Positions 6,164 through 14,812 of a stretch of DNA of 51,280 bases are shown here, piece after piece. The DNA lies in NCBI GenBank assembly GCA_910579515.1, contig CAJTUV010000025.1, positions 1 through 51,280 of the forward strand. Direction: 5' to 3'. The position numbers were made by a program, and so were the translations under genes. The DNA is from an uncultured Hungatella sp. (GTDB taxonomy: Bacteria; Bacillota; Clostridia; Lachnospirales; Lachnospiraceae). The notes under the pieces were generated by a model. It was not told the origin of the DNA and did no database searches. It worked only from the letters and a program-made list of their open reading frames with translations. Every line of letters starts with the position of its first letter. Position 1 is the stretch's first letter.

Positions 6164-7759
6164 ATGAGTACAAAAAAACAAACGACATTTTATACTGCCC
6201 TGGCTGTTGGTTCTATTCTCCTCGTCAGCCTCCTCTCCCTCACATGTTTGACAGACTTTCCCTATGTTCACTCAGACGAAAGCTGGCTGGCTGGACTTAC
6301 CAGATCTATGATGGAAGAAAAAAGCCCTGCTGCAACCGAGTATTTCTTTGACGCCAAGCTCAGATACCCTCATGGAATCAAAATTTTTTTCCATCTTCTG
6401 CAAATGGCCGCTATTTCCGTTTTCGGATACCAGGTTTTTTCTGTCCGCCTTGTCTCTTGGCTGGCAGGCGCTGGAACTTTATGGCTTTGTTATCTGGCAG
6501 GAAGCAGACTTTTTCAAAGCCCCAGAAAAGGTCTTTTCATTATGGCTCTTTTCAGTGTGGATATCCAGTTTCTCTATGCCTCCCATTTTGCAAGACAAGA
6601 GATTCTTTTATCCCTGATCCAATGGTTCTGTCTTTGGAATCTGTTTTCGGAAAAAGGCTTTTACAACAATAAAACCGCCTGTATCTTAGGGACAGCCACA
6701 GGACTTTCCATTGGCCTCCACCCAAACAGCTTCCTTTTGGGAACCATGAACGGCCTGTGTTTTCTCCTGGCATATCTTTTCACCAGACGAAAAAAGGGCG
6801 CCTTACGCCCTCTCCTTCTCTATGTCTTAATCACAGGCGGCTTCGCCCTTCTCTTTGTGTCTTTCAGCCTGATGATGGACAATGGTTTTCTCACCCACTA
6901 CTTTGCCTATGGACAGAAAGAATTTGGTACAGGAGCCCCCTTATGGGAAAAATTAGGTGGATTTTTCGGTTTTCTCAAGCGTTTGTATCAGCGAAACAGC
7001 GGAACCTACTATCTCCCTGATCTTCGCCCTCAGTTTTTCCTCTTTGGACTAAGCGGCTGTCTCACCGGAGCCATAAGCATTTTCATGAGAAAAGAGATAC
7101 CAGTTTTGGTAAAAAAAGCCAGTCTTCTGGCCGCCGGCTGTGCGGGAGTTATAAGCGGTATGATTGTCATTGGGAGATATAATCAGACCAGTATCCTGTT
7201 TTTGTTTCCATTTGGATATCTGGCCCTTGTTATGGCTTTGGAATTGTTTGAAGGCAAGTTAAAAAAGGGACTGGGGATTCTGCTTTTTTTCACCATCCTC
7301 TTTCTGACTCTTATTCAGGTCCTGCCTGAAATCAAGAAAACCGATTATGAGCATTACAGACAGCAGATACAAAATTTAATTCCAGAAAATGCCAAGGTAT
7401 TAGGCAACTTGAACATCGAATTTTTTATGGAGTACGGCTGCCTGAGAGATTACCGGAATCTGCCCTACGCCCTGGAGGGCGAAGGACTTTTGGCATACCT
7501 GGAAAGAAATGAGATTGAATACATCGTTTACCATCAGGAACTGGATTATCTTTGGGACCATCGTCCCTACTATAATGTCATCTATGGAAACGTGATGTTT
7601 GTAGAAGAATTAAAAAACTACTGCCAAAATCACTGTGAAAAGGTGGGCAGCTTTCAAAATTCCCGTTATGGAATTCGGGTGTCTGAGATTTTAGACCAGG
7701 AAGAATATGGTCAGGTCACAGTTTACCGGAGAGCCTCTTCCAGCTCCTCCCTCAAATGA
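6164..7759 (+). CDS. ArnT/PMT-like membrane glycosyltransferase (GT-C fold)
   Basis: This 531-residue polytopic membrane protein starts at an ATG with AGGAG 8 bp upstream. After a first membrane helix (about 11-30) comes HSDESW with Asp38-Glu39, the acidic pair at the first outer loop of GT-C enzymes such as ArnT and protein O-mannosyltransferases. Several further helices follow to about residue 385, then a ~145-residue soluble C-terminal domain. Family members move a sugar from a polyprenyl-phosphate carrier to an extracytoplasmic acceptor. The gene converges on an operon with a sugar aminotransferase and a glycosyltransferase-2 fusion, which could make such a carrier-linked sugar. Its last 37 bp overlap the 3' end of the ABC ATPase gene on the other strand. 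Confidence 0.75.
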   Translation: MSTKKQTTFYTALAVGSILLVSLLSLTCLTDFPYVHSDESWLAGLTRSMMEEKSPAATEYFFDAKLRYPHGIKIFFHLLQMAAISVFGYQVFSVRLVSWLAGAGTLWLCYLAGSRLFQSPRKGLFIMALFSVDIQFLYASHFARQEILLSLIQWFCLWNLFSEKGFYNNKTACILGTATGLSIGLHPNSFLLGTMNGLCFLLAYLFTRRKKGALRPLLLYVLITGGFALLFVSFSLMMDNGFLTHYFAYGQKEFGTGAPLWEKLGGFFGFLKRLYQRNSGTYYLPDLRPQFFLFGLSGCLTGAISIFMRKEIPVLVKKASLLAAGCAGVISGMIVIGRYNQTSILFLFPFGYLALVMALELFEGKLKKGLGILLFFTILFLTLIQVLPEIKKTDYEHYRQQIQNLIPENAKVLGNLNIEFFMEYGCLRDYRNLPYALEGEGLLAYLERNEIEYIVYHQELDYLWDHRPYYNVIYGNVMFVEELKNYCQNHCEKVGSFQNSRYGIRVSEILDQEEYGQVTVYRRASSSSSLK

Positions 7760-8442
7760 ACGTGGTCTTTAGGGCTGTCATACCAATGAGAAATCCTGTG
7801 GGTCTTATGATCCAGAATGGCAATCTTCGTTCCCAGTTCCACCGCCTCCTCAATGTCATGAGTCACTAAAACCACAGTGGAACGGTTTGTCTGCATCAGA
7901 TTTTTTAGAGATTTTCTGGCCTGCTTTCTGGTCAGATAATCCAGACTGGAAAAAGGCTCGTCCATTAAAAGAAGCCTTGGTTTTAAGGCAAGAGCCCTGG
8001 CCAAAGCTCCTCTCTGTTTCATGCCGCCAGATAATGTATGGGGAAACTGGTCTTTAAACTCTAAAAGTCCGGTCATCTCCAGATAGCGACATGCCTGTTC
8101 TCGCCCTTCTTTGCTGTCTTTGATTCCTCTGGATTTTTTCAGAGCATAGAGAATATTCTTTTCCAAGGTAAACCAGGGAAACAGCTGGTCAAAACTCTGA
8201 AACACCATAATCATATCGCAGGAAGGCTTTTTTACTGGTTTTCCGTCCAGAAAAACCGTTCCTGCATCTGGAGAAAGAAAACCGCCTAAAATTCGGAGGA
8301 ATGTGGTTTTCCCACAACCACTCTGTCCCAGAATGACCAGAAAATCTCCTTCCTCCACAGACAGATTCACCTGAGACAAAACGGGATGTAAAGTCTCTCC
8401 TCTCCCATACTGTTTGCACAAATTCTCTATTTTCAGCATCAT
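7723..8442 (-). CDS. ABC transporter ATP-binding protein, SsuB/TauB type
   Basis: This 239-residue ATPase shows Walker A GQSGCGKT (39-46), Q-loop Gln82 in FQSFDQLFPW, signature LSGGM (137-141), Walker B LLLMDEP (157-163) and switch His195. The FQ...LFPW Q-loop is typical of importers for nitrate, sulfonates, taurine or thiamine precursors. Its ATGATG start overlaps the TGA of the permease (8439-8441), so the two are translationally coupled. I start at 8442, as GGGGGA stands just upstream; 8439 is an equally possible start. A longer frame to 8586 runs inside the permease gene and is rejected. Confidence 0.9.
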   Translation of the reverse strand: MMLKIENLCKQYGRGETLHPVLSQVNLSVEEGDFLVILGQSGCGKTTFLRILGGFLSPDAGTVFLDGKPVKKPSCDMIMVFQSFDQLFPWFTLEKNILYALKKSRGIKDSKEGREQACRYLEMTGLLEFKDQFPHTLSGGMKQRGALARALALKPRLLLMDEPFSSLDYLTRKQARKSLKNLMQTNRSTVVLVTHDIEEAVELGTKIAILDHKTHRISHWYDSPKDHVHLREELEEALR

Positions 8443-9224
8443 TTCATCCCCCATCGTTTCAGAGTCCGTTTTTCCACAGCTGAAAAAAGGACCTCCTCCA
8501 CCAATATTCCCACAAAAATTACTAAAAGGATTCCGGCAAATAAACCGGAGGTATCCATAAAAGTCCTCTGATTTAAAAGATACCATCCCAGACCGCCGTT
8601 GTTTCCCACAGCTCCGAACACCATTTCAGCGCTGATTAAAGCTCTCCAGGCCCTGGCCCAGCCAATTTTTACGCCAGACAGAAGATATCCCATAGAAGCT
8701 CTCAGCATAATTTCCAAAGTGATCGCTACAGAACCCATAGAAAAATTTTTTCCCACATCAAGATAAATCTTTGGCACGGCAGAAAATCCAGTCAAAAGAT
8801 TAAGCAGCATGGGCCAAAGGGCAGAATGGACGATGATAGCAAGGATGGCATTGGTTCCCGTCCCAAACCACATGATAATCAAGGGCAAAAGGGCCAGGCC
8901 GGGAAGAGGGTGAGCCATAGACGTCAGGGTGTCTGTCAGGCTCATAAAAACCGGAGAAGCCAGAGACAAAAGGCTGAATCCAAGAGACAGAACCAGAGCA
9001 ATTCCCAATCCTAAAGCAATCAGCCAGAGGGAAGAAAGAGTCTGCCCAAGAAGACTGCCATGAACCAAATCTTCCCACAGCGTACAAAATACCTGTTCCA
9101 CAGAAGGAAACAACATGGGGGACACATGAAACAGTTTCACCCACAGCTCCCAGATAAGAAGGAAACAAAGACACCAGAAAATCCTGCCAAATCCTCGTAT
9201 ATGGCGATGAAAAAAAGATTTCAT
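8439..9224 (-). CDS. ABC transporter permease, SsuC/TauC type
   Basis: This 261-residue inner-membrane permease has about six membrane segments and the binding-protein-dependent-transport signature near residues 185-210 (GWARAWRALISAEMVFG). That segment contacts the ATPase and fits the nitrate/sulfonate/taurine family. It follows the binding protein by 3 bp and overlaps the ATPase start, so all three form one transport unit. The substrate cannot be told from the permease. Confidence 0.88.
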   Translation of the reverse strand: MKSFFHRHIRGFGRIFWCLCFLLIWELWVKLFHVSPMLFPSVEQVFCTLWEDLVHGSLLGQTLSSLWLIALGLGIALVLSLGFSLLSLASPVFMSLTDTLTSMAHPLPGLALLPLIIMWFGTGTNAILAIIVHSALWPMLLNLLTGFSAVPKIYLDVGKNFSMGSVAITLEIMLRASMGYLLSGVKIGWARAWRALISAEMVFGAVGNNGGLGWYLLNQRTFMDTSGLFAGILLVIFVGILVEEVLFSAVEKRTLKRWGMK

Positions 9225-9227
9225 AAA

Positions 9228-10205
9228 TCACTCCTTATCTCGATTCACATTGTCAAATATGATCGTGTCAAAATCAGGGTTTCCTGATGTAAATCCCATT
9301 TTCTGCATAGCCGCGCTGATTTTTTCCACACCCTCCAGACGATTCGTGTAAATCGTTCCATTGTAAGTCATCTGCTTCATCAAATCTTCCTCTGAAATCC
9401 CATAAACCGGAGCCAGAATCTGAACGCATTCCTCCATATTCTCATTGATATAATCAATGGATTCATCAAGCGCCTCGATAAAGGCAGCATACCAATCTGG
9501 ATGTTCCTCATAAAATTTTGTCATGGCCACGCCGCTGATAAAGGTAAAAGACTGTCCCATAATCTCCTCTCCGGTTGCCATGACAGACATTCCCGCCTGC
9601 AGCTCCTTATCAATATAGGGAGGTGTGGCGATATGAGCCGTAATCTCCGTGTCAGAAATCAGAGCCTGAAGCGCATCCGGATGGGTCATGGACACAGTCT
9701 GATGGTCCAAAGCCCTGGCGTCCCCCAGCTGTTCATCCGCCAGCATACAAAGAAGCACATGCTGGGTGCACCCGGGAGAAAGAATGGCAATCCGGTCCTC
9801 ACTGGAAAAATCCTTCAGCGTTTTGATTTCCGGTCTGTCTGTGACAATCGCCACCTCATTGGAACTGATTCCTGTCGCATATTTCCATTCCATTCCATTG
9901 TCGATTCCAATCAGCACAGGCGCGATTCCCATAAACCCGAAATCCACTTCTCCGTTTAACATACTTTCCCGAATCGCCGTAGGACCTCCGAACTGCTTCC
10001 ACTCAATGGTTACGCCTGGAAGCTTTTCTTCCAGAATCCCCAGCTCTTTCATGATATTAAGAGGCGCATAGGCGATTCCGTACTGCTCTGCAATTCCAAT
10101 AACGTCTCTTTCCTTTTTCTGACACCCGCTCAAAAATACTGTTCCCAGCAGAATAAGAAAAAAAACGGCGCAAGTCAGAAGGTGTTTCTTTTTTCTTACA
10201 TTCAT
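9228..10205 (-). CDS. ABC transporter substrate-binding lipoprotein, SsuA/TauA/NMT1-like
   Basis: This 325-residue lipoprotein has a signal peptide and a lipobox LSGC (Cys28). The mature part has the two-lobe pattern of NMT1/SsuA-type binding proteins: GIAYAPLNIMKELGILEE (about 43-60), GEVDFGFMGIAPVL (about 86-99) and a second-lobe HIATPPYIDKE motif. Such proteins bind sulfonates, taurine, nitrate or pyrimidine/thiamine precursors. The sulfur-gene neighbourhood favours an organosulfur ligand, but the upstream sugar genes leave this open. It starts 36 bp after the glycosyltransferase/ATP-grasp fusion on the same strand, so it may be in the same operon. Confidence 0.87.
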   Translation of the reverse strand: MNVRKKKHLLTCAVFFLILLGTVFLSGCQKKERDVIGIAEQYGIAYAPLNIMKELGILEEKLPGVTIEWKQFGGPTAIRESMLNGEVDFGFMGIAPVLIGIDNGMEWKYATGISSNEVAIVTDRPEIKTLKDFSSEDRIAILSPGCTQHVLLCMLADEQLGDARALDHQTVSMTHPDALQALISDTEITAHIATPPYIDKELQAGMSVMATGEEIMGQSFTFISGVAMTKFYEEHPDWYAAFIEALDESIDYINENMEECVQILAPVYGISEEDLMKQMTYNGTIYTNRLEGVEKISAAMQKMGFTSGNPDFDTIIFDNVNRDKE

Positions 10206-10241
10206 CTTCTCTTCTCTTTTCTTTTATATTGTTTTCTGTGG

Positions 10242-12230
10242 TCAGGGATACAAACGGGACGCCAAATTTTCCCCTTTTGGAGAAAGAACTTGTAATGTCC
10301 TGTAAAATTCATCTATGGATTCTTTGATGTTTTCTGGTTCCCCAACGATAACGCAATGACCGAACCGCGCCGTAGCGTTTAAGGCGGCCGGAATCGTTTG
10401 TCCCACCTGATAATTATATCCGCAGTCCAGGACAAAAGGCAGTTCCTTCAATTTTTCCAAAGGCGTCAGATCAGAGACGGTTCCCGGACGGCAAAACAGC
10501 AGCTGTACGCCGGCGCACCGCTTAACCTGATCACAGCGAAATCCCTTCCACTTGTAAAAGTCCACCTTCCTGCCAAGCGAAAGATCCATGACCGCCTTTA
10601 AAATGTCGAAACCAGTCAGCCAGGGGATGGTCACGTCCTCAAACGCGCCTCCAATCCGGCAGGCAAGCTCGTTGACCTTGATCCCCTCCTCTCCTATGAG
10701 AAGCTGGAGATAAAAAGGGCCTTCTTTCAGCTCAAATGCAGAAGCCACGCCTTGGCTTATCGAAGCGATCTCCTCATATTGGTCCATATGGACAGAGGGA
10801 AAACGATGGCCGATACAGATTCCAATATGAACCGGATCTGGATAAAGAAGGCGGTCTGTAATCGTCAGTATGGTCAAATCCCCTTCTGTGACCCATCCGC
10901 TTACTGTAATCTCATCACCGGGGTAATACTCCTCTACTAAAGCCTGAGAACATCTGGAAAACGACAAAGTCTCTTCCAGATGAGACAGCGTCGTTGAAAT
11001 ATCCTCACATTTAAAAATCCCCCTCTGTCCCTGAGAATCCAGAGGTTTGATGACAAATGGCCCTTTCAGAAAAGACAAGTCTTCTTTCCCAGCGTCTCGG
11101 TCAATTAGGGTCCAGGCGGCAGTGGGAAGCTTTTTGTCCGCCAAAATCTGTTTCATCACCTTTTTATTCGTCACTGCCAGAGCCTTTTGAGGTTCCAGAA
11201 CAGAGGGAAGGCCAAGCTCGCTGCTTACGCAGGCCCCAGTATACACAGGCTGGTCTGTCCCTATAGTCATAACCGCATCCACCCTCTCCTCTTTTGCCGC
11301 TTCTATGCAGCCTGAAATGTCAAACGTGCTGACCTGACGGTGAACATGGGCATAGGCAGCCGCGGGAGGGTTTTTAGTATAATCCGCCAGAATCACCCGA
11401 TGCCCCTCTTTTCTGGCCCTTTGTACCGCATGAAGCTGGCAGTTGGAGCCTCCTAAAACCATAATCGTCTTTGACTCTGGACAATTTTCTGGCACTTCTT
11501 CGTATAGCATAGCCTGTCTCCTTTTCTTTGAAGTAAATAATACGGCCGCCGGACTATAAAACCGGATAATATTTCCATAAAGCTTTATCAGCTTTAAAAA
11601 GGTATAGCCGCTTTTTCCATACCGTCTCGACCTTGGCTGATAAAAACAGGTTTTGGCCCGTCTCGGGCGGCAAAAAACAGCGGCCGACAAATAAAAAAAT
11701 CCAGTCGCCTGGCTGCTGACCTCCCTGACCAGTTCCCCAGTCATAATTCGAAAGCTGCTGACCTTAATCTTGCTGGGGATCCCAAAACAAAACCGAAACA
11801 ACAGATCCCGCATATAGCTTCCTGTCAAGCGAAAAAACGGCTTTTGTGAATCTTCCCCCAAAGGCGCCCCATATACGATTTCATACCCGTTTTGTATGGT
11901 CTGATATAAATGCAGAAGCGTTCTGGCGTCATGCTGCAGATCATCGTCCATTGTGGCGACATAATGGCAGTTTTGGCTGTGAATCAGACCGCACAGCAGG
12001 GCGTTTTGCTGTCCGTAATTTTGTTTTAGCCGAATCAGGGTCACATTGGGCAGCGCACCACAGCGGCGCTTCAGCCAAAGGGCAGTCTCCTGTGGGTTCC
12101 CGTCGTCTACAAGATAAATGTGATACGTACACACAGTATCAAACGCCTGACCAATCTCCTCAATCAGTTCAGCTACAGAAACGGTAGAGTGATAGACAGG
12201 AATCACAATTCCAAGAGTGATGTCGTTCAT
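10242..12230 (-). CDS. fusion of a GT2 glycosyltransferase and an ATP-grasp ligase
   Basis: This 662-residue protein has two enzymes in one chain. Residues 1-245 are a GT2 domain like ArnC/DPM1, with GIVIPVYHS at the start, VDDGN (41-45), the metal-binding MDDDLQHD (94-101) and SRRYGKSGYTFLKL (201-214), a motif of polyprenyl-phosphate glycosyltransferases. It lacks the C-terminal membrane helices often found in that group. Residues 255-660 are an ATP-grasp enzyme: VLGGSN nucleotide-fold start, FVIKPLDSQGQRGI with Lys395, EEYYPGDE (433-440) and the metal ligands KVNELACRIGG (519-528). ATP-grasp enzymes join a carboxylate to an amine or thiol. The ATG overlaps the TGA of the aminotransferase (ATGA), so production is coupled. 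The combined reaction is not known to me. Confidence 0.82.
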   Translation of the reverse strand: MNDITLGIVIPVYHSTVSVAELIEEIGQAFDTVCTYHIYLVDDGNPQETALWLKRRCGALPNVTLIRLKQNYGQQNALLCGLIHSQNCHYVATMDDDLQHDARTLLHLYQTIQNGYEIVYGAPLGEDSQKPFFRLTGSYMRDLLFRFCFGIPSKIKVSSFRIMTGELVREVSSQATGFFYLSAAVFCRPRRAKTCFYQPRSRRYGKSGYTFLKLIKLYGNIIRFYSPAAVLFTSKKRRQAMLYEEVPENCPESKTIMVLGGSNCQLHAVQRARKEGHRVILADYTKNPPAAAYAHVHRQVSTFDISGCIEAAKEERVDAVMTIGTDQPVYTGACVSSELGLPSVLEPQKALAVTNKKVMKQILADKKLPTAAWTLIDRDAGKEDLSFLKGPFVIKPLDSQGQRGIFKCEDISTTLSHLEETLSFSRCSQALVEEYYPGDEITVSGWVTEGDLTILTITDRLLYPDPVHIGICIGHRFPSVHMDQYEEIASISQGVASAFELKEGPFYLQLLIGEEGIKVNELACRIGGAFEDVTIPWLTGFDILKAVMDLSLGRKVDFYKWKGFRCDQVKRCAGVQLLFCRPGTVSDLTPLEKLKELPFVLDCGYNYQVGQTIPAALNATARFGHCVIVGEPENIKESIDEFYRTLQVLSPKGENLASRLYP

Positions 12231-13360
12231 GAAACAGCGCATCCTTTTTCCACAATTTTTGCAATCTCCCAAACCTGATCCACTGTCAGCTTCGTATGAA
12301 TCGGAAAACGAAGAAGCGTCTCGCCACACGCCTCACTTTCAGGACAGTCTCCTGCCCCGTATCCCAGTTTTCTCCCCACAGGCGACAGATGAAGCGGAAC
12401 ATAATGGGTCTTTACATCCACGCCCTTCTCCAGCAAAAGGGCCTGAATACGCTGTCTGAGTATGCCGTTTGCAAATCTCAGATAAAAAATATGCCCATTG
12501 GGAGAAGCATACTCTGGAATCCCCATTCTCTTGGCATATCCCTCCCTTTCCACCTTCCAAAAAGCGGCCAGATAATCTTCCAAACGCTCCTTTCGGATTC
12601 TCGTAATCTCCTCCAGACAAGACAGTTGAGAAGAAAGAAGGGCCGCACACAACTCGCTCATGGCTGTGCTGCTTCCTGGGCAGACCCAAGTGTACCGGTC
12701 GCACTCCCCCTGGAAAAAGGCGTCCCGATTGGTGCCGTGAACCCGATAACAGCGGCCCCTTTTGTAATCCTCTTCTGATCTACACAAAAGAAGCCCTCCT
12801 TCGCCACAGGAAATATTTTTCGTATAGTGAAAACTTACACATCCAAAATCTCCCATAGCCCCAAGGGGAACGCCATGATAAAAAGCCCCGATTCCCTGTG
12901 CTCCGTCCTCGATCACTTTCAAACCTGCCTCCTTTGCCACTGCTAAAAGAGGCTCCATAGAGCAGGCCACTCCCGCATAATGAACCAAAACCACAGCCTT
13001 TGTCCGGCCGTTAATCTTTAATGCCATATCCGAAACGCTGATATTCTGGGTTTTTGGATCAATATCGCAAAACACCGGAGTTCCTCCAGCCCGCAAAACG
13101 CCATTGGCAGCAGAAGGAAAATTGTAAGAAGGCACAATGACCTCATCCCCGTGCTCAAGCCCGCAGAGAATCAAAGCCGTCTCCAAAGCCACGGAACAAC
13201 TGGACGTCAACATCCCAAAAGAATCTGGATACTCCTTCCTCAGCTGCTCCATAGCCCTTTTTGAAAACTCGCCGTCCGTATCCAATCCTTTATCAAGACA
13301 AGAAACCACTGCTTCTTTCTCCTCTCCCAAACGATAACGAGCATAAAATGGAATTTTCAT
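12227..13360 (-). CDS. WecE/RffA-like sugar-nucleotide aminotransferase (DegT/DnrJ/EryC1 family)
   Basis: This 377-residue PLP enzyme is close in pattern to WecE (dTDP-4-amino-4,6-dideoxygalactose transaminase). It has PSYNFPSAANGVLRAGG (about 77-93), the VHYAGVAC block (127-133), EDGAQG (151-156), the PLP lysine in SFHYTKN (Lys181) and the RVHGTNRDAFFQGECDRYTWV block. The start at 13360 has GGGGGAAAT upstream; the frame runs on to 13408 without a better site. It would convert a nucleotide 4-keto sugar to the amino sugar using glutamate. It is the first gene of the minus-strand operon with the GT2/ATP-grasp fusion and, probably, the ABC importer. No dTDP-sugar 4,6-dehydratase is in the window, so the ketosugar must come from elsewhere. 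Confidence 0.85.
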   Translation of the reverse strand: MKIPFYARYRLGEEKEAVVSCLDKGLDTDGEFSKRAMEQLRKEYPDSFGMLTSSCSVALETALILCGLEHGDEVIVPSYNFPSAANGVLRAGGTPVFCDIDPKTQNISVSDMALKINGRTKAVVLVHYAGVACSMEPLLAVAKEAGLKVIEDGAQGIGAFYHGVPLGAMGDFGCVSFHYTKNISCGEGGLLLCRSEEDYKRGRCYRVHGTNRDAFFQGECDRYTWVCPGSSTAMSELCAALLSSQLSCLEEITRIRKERLEDYLAAFWKVEREGYAKRMGIPEYASPNGHIFYLRFANGILRQRIQALLLEKGVDVKTHYVPLHLSPVGRKLGYGAGDCPESEACGETLLRFPIHTKLTVDQVWEIAKIVEKGCAVS

Positions 13361-13422
13361 ATTTCCCCCTTCCCCCAGTACCTGTCTGGCTCTAAAATCC
13401 TGTTTCAATAGATTCCATCTTG

Positions 13423-13431
13423 TGATATACT
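13423..13431 (+). promoter_or_regulatory. extended -10 promoter of the first tusA-like gene
   Basis: TGA-TATACT (13423-13431) is an extended -10 element 47 bp before the start codon. A -35 box (TTTCAA, 13403-13408) at 17 bp matches only half the consensus. Confidence 0.5.
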
Positions 13432-13478
13432 AGTAATGTCTGTGAACACAAAATTTAAACCTTAAGGAGGTGCCTCAC

Positions 13479-13697
13479 ATGCTGGAATTAGACTGCCTGG
13501 GCGATATGTGCCCCATCCCCCTTATGAAGCTGAAACAGTGCGAAAGCCTGACCAGAAAAGGCGATCAGGTCAGGCTGGTTACCGATCACAGCTGCGTGCT
13601 GGAATCCATCACCGATTACTGCGACAAAAAAGGGCTTCAGATTTATGTGGCAGAACCCATGAACGGAATCTGGGAAATCACCATCGAGAAAATATAA
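13479..13697 (+). CDS. TusA/SirA-family sulfur carrier protein
   Basis: This 72-residue protein has the TusA signature LDCLGDMCPIPLMK, with the sulfur-carrying Cys11 in CPxP. TusA proteins carry a persulfide on this cysteine and hand it between enzymes. A strong TAAGGAGGTG lies 7 bp before the ATG at 13479; a GTG at 13470 falls inside that site and is rejected. The gene has its own extended -10 promoter and ends 4 bp from the convergent LysR gene. It is separate from the second tusA-like gene at 15569, with which it shares a Cys near position 6-8 and a late SC motif. Confidence 0.88.
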   Translation: MLELDCLGDMCPIPLMKLKQCESLTRKGDQVRLVTDHSCVLESITDYCDKKGLQIYVAEPMNGIWEITIEKI

Positions 13698-13701
13698 AAC
13701 A

Positions 13702-14595
13702 TCAACAGATACTTTTACTGATATTTGCCACAAAATAGTCGATAATCTCATTGGTACGGGAATCAGTACTACTGTTTTTGTGTACAGAATACACCCCGTA
13801 ATCTAAATCAAAATTCTCAATTTCAATAATCTTTAACTGTTTCTGGTACAATTCCTTTTTCACTGCAATGTAAGGAAGAAAGGCCGCCCCATGGCCTGCC
13901 TGAACCGTGCTTTTCACAGATTCTGTGGAGTCCAGGTGGTACATGACATGGAAGCCGTCGATGGGATATCCCTGATGTTTCATATAATTGCATAACAGCC
14001 TGTAGGAACTAAAGGACTCATTCAGCATAATGAGGGGATACTGTTTTAACTGTGCCAGCGTAATGGGGGATTCCGTCGGAAAATCGTCCCTGGCCACCAG
14101 ATAAATCTTGTCCTGATATGCTTCCTTGCACACAAGCTCAGGAGAATCCGCGGTCCCCACAATAAAGCCTAAATCTGTTCTCTCATCCAGAACCTGACGG
14201 ATCACATCACTGGAAGGCGCGCTAGCCAGGTGAAAGGTGTAGTCGGGAAACTGACGATTGACTTTATATAAAGAGCATGGCAGGGCATAATTACAGGCTA
14301 CCGAAGTAGCCGTGATGTGAAACGTATTATTTCCTGTATTTAAATTGTTCAGCTCTTCCTTCAAATCGCTGTACAAATTCATAAACTGAACCGCATACTT
14401 TTGAAGAATCTGTCCGGCCCTCGTCAACTCAATCCCTCTGTTGGAACGCTCCAAAAGCTTAACGTCCAGCTCTTCTTCCAGCCTCTGCATCTGCTGGCTT
14501 AAGGCCGGCTGAGAAATGTGGTTGTTCTGGGCCACTTTGGAAATGCTTTTTTCTGTGGCTATTTTATAAAACATGATAATATGTTCAAGGAGCAA
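13702..14595 (-). CDS. LysR-family transcriptional regulator (TTG start)
   Basis: This 297-residue regulator has an N-terminal winged helix (FYKIATEKSISKVAQNNHISQPALSQQMQRLEE region, about 8-45) and a C-terminal ligand-binding domain (about 90-290). The start is most likely TTG at 14593-14595, because GGGAGG lies 8 bp before it and the protein then begins directly at LLLEHIIMFYKIA, the normal LysR N-terminus. It is divergent from the YeeE/TusA operon, the usual LysR arrangement. An imperfect palindrome lies between the two genes. It therefore probably controls thiosulfate or reduced-sulfur uptake in response to a sulfur metabolite; the ligand is inference. Confidence 0.87.
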   Translation of the reverse strand: MLLEHIIMFYKIATEKSISKVAQNNHISQPALSQQMQRLEEELDVKLLERSNRGIELTRAGQILQKYAVQFMNLYSDLKEELNNLNTGNNTFHITATSVACNYALPCSLYKVNRQFPDYTFHLASAPSSDVIRQVLDERTDLGFIVGTADSPELVCKEAYQDKIYLVARDDFPTESPITLAQLKQYPLIMLNESFSSYRLLCNYMKHQGYPIDGFHVMYHLDSTESVKSTVQAGHGAAFLPYIAVKKELYQKQLKIIEIENFDLDYGVYSVHKNSSTDSRTNEIIDYFVANISKSIC

Positions 14596-14698
14596 GATGG
14601 ATACCTCCCATAAATTGTGATGTTTACAGACTAAATTATACAAGAAAACAGTTAAAATTACAAGATTCCCTAATTTTTTTGGTATAGAAAGCTCTATA

Positions 14699-14758
14699 GA
14701 AAACCGTTATGCAGCATAAGGTTTTCAGATAATCAAAAATTTCACAATGTGTTATAAT
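14699..14758 (+). promoter_or_regulatory. candidate LysR operator and promoter of the YeeE/TusA operon
   Basis: GAAAACC-G-TTATGC (14699-14712) and GCATAA-GGTTTTC (14714-14726) form an almost perfect inverted repeat. It lies 26 bp before the -10 box TATAAT (14753-14758), in the place where a LysR activator binds. There is no good -35 box 17 bp upstream of the -10, as expected for an activator-dependent promoter. Confidence 0.65.
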
Positions 14759-14812
14759 GAGATGGTAGTAAAGCGTTCAAATCCTTAAAATTTGTGCAAG
14801 GAGGTATGAGGA

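Noticed and set aside
7723..7759. Frameshift or misassembly at the overlap of the glycosyltransferase and ABC ATPase genes
   Set aside because: Both proteins end with normal family C-termini; the overlap is a simple convergent one.
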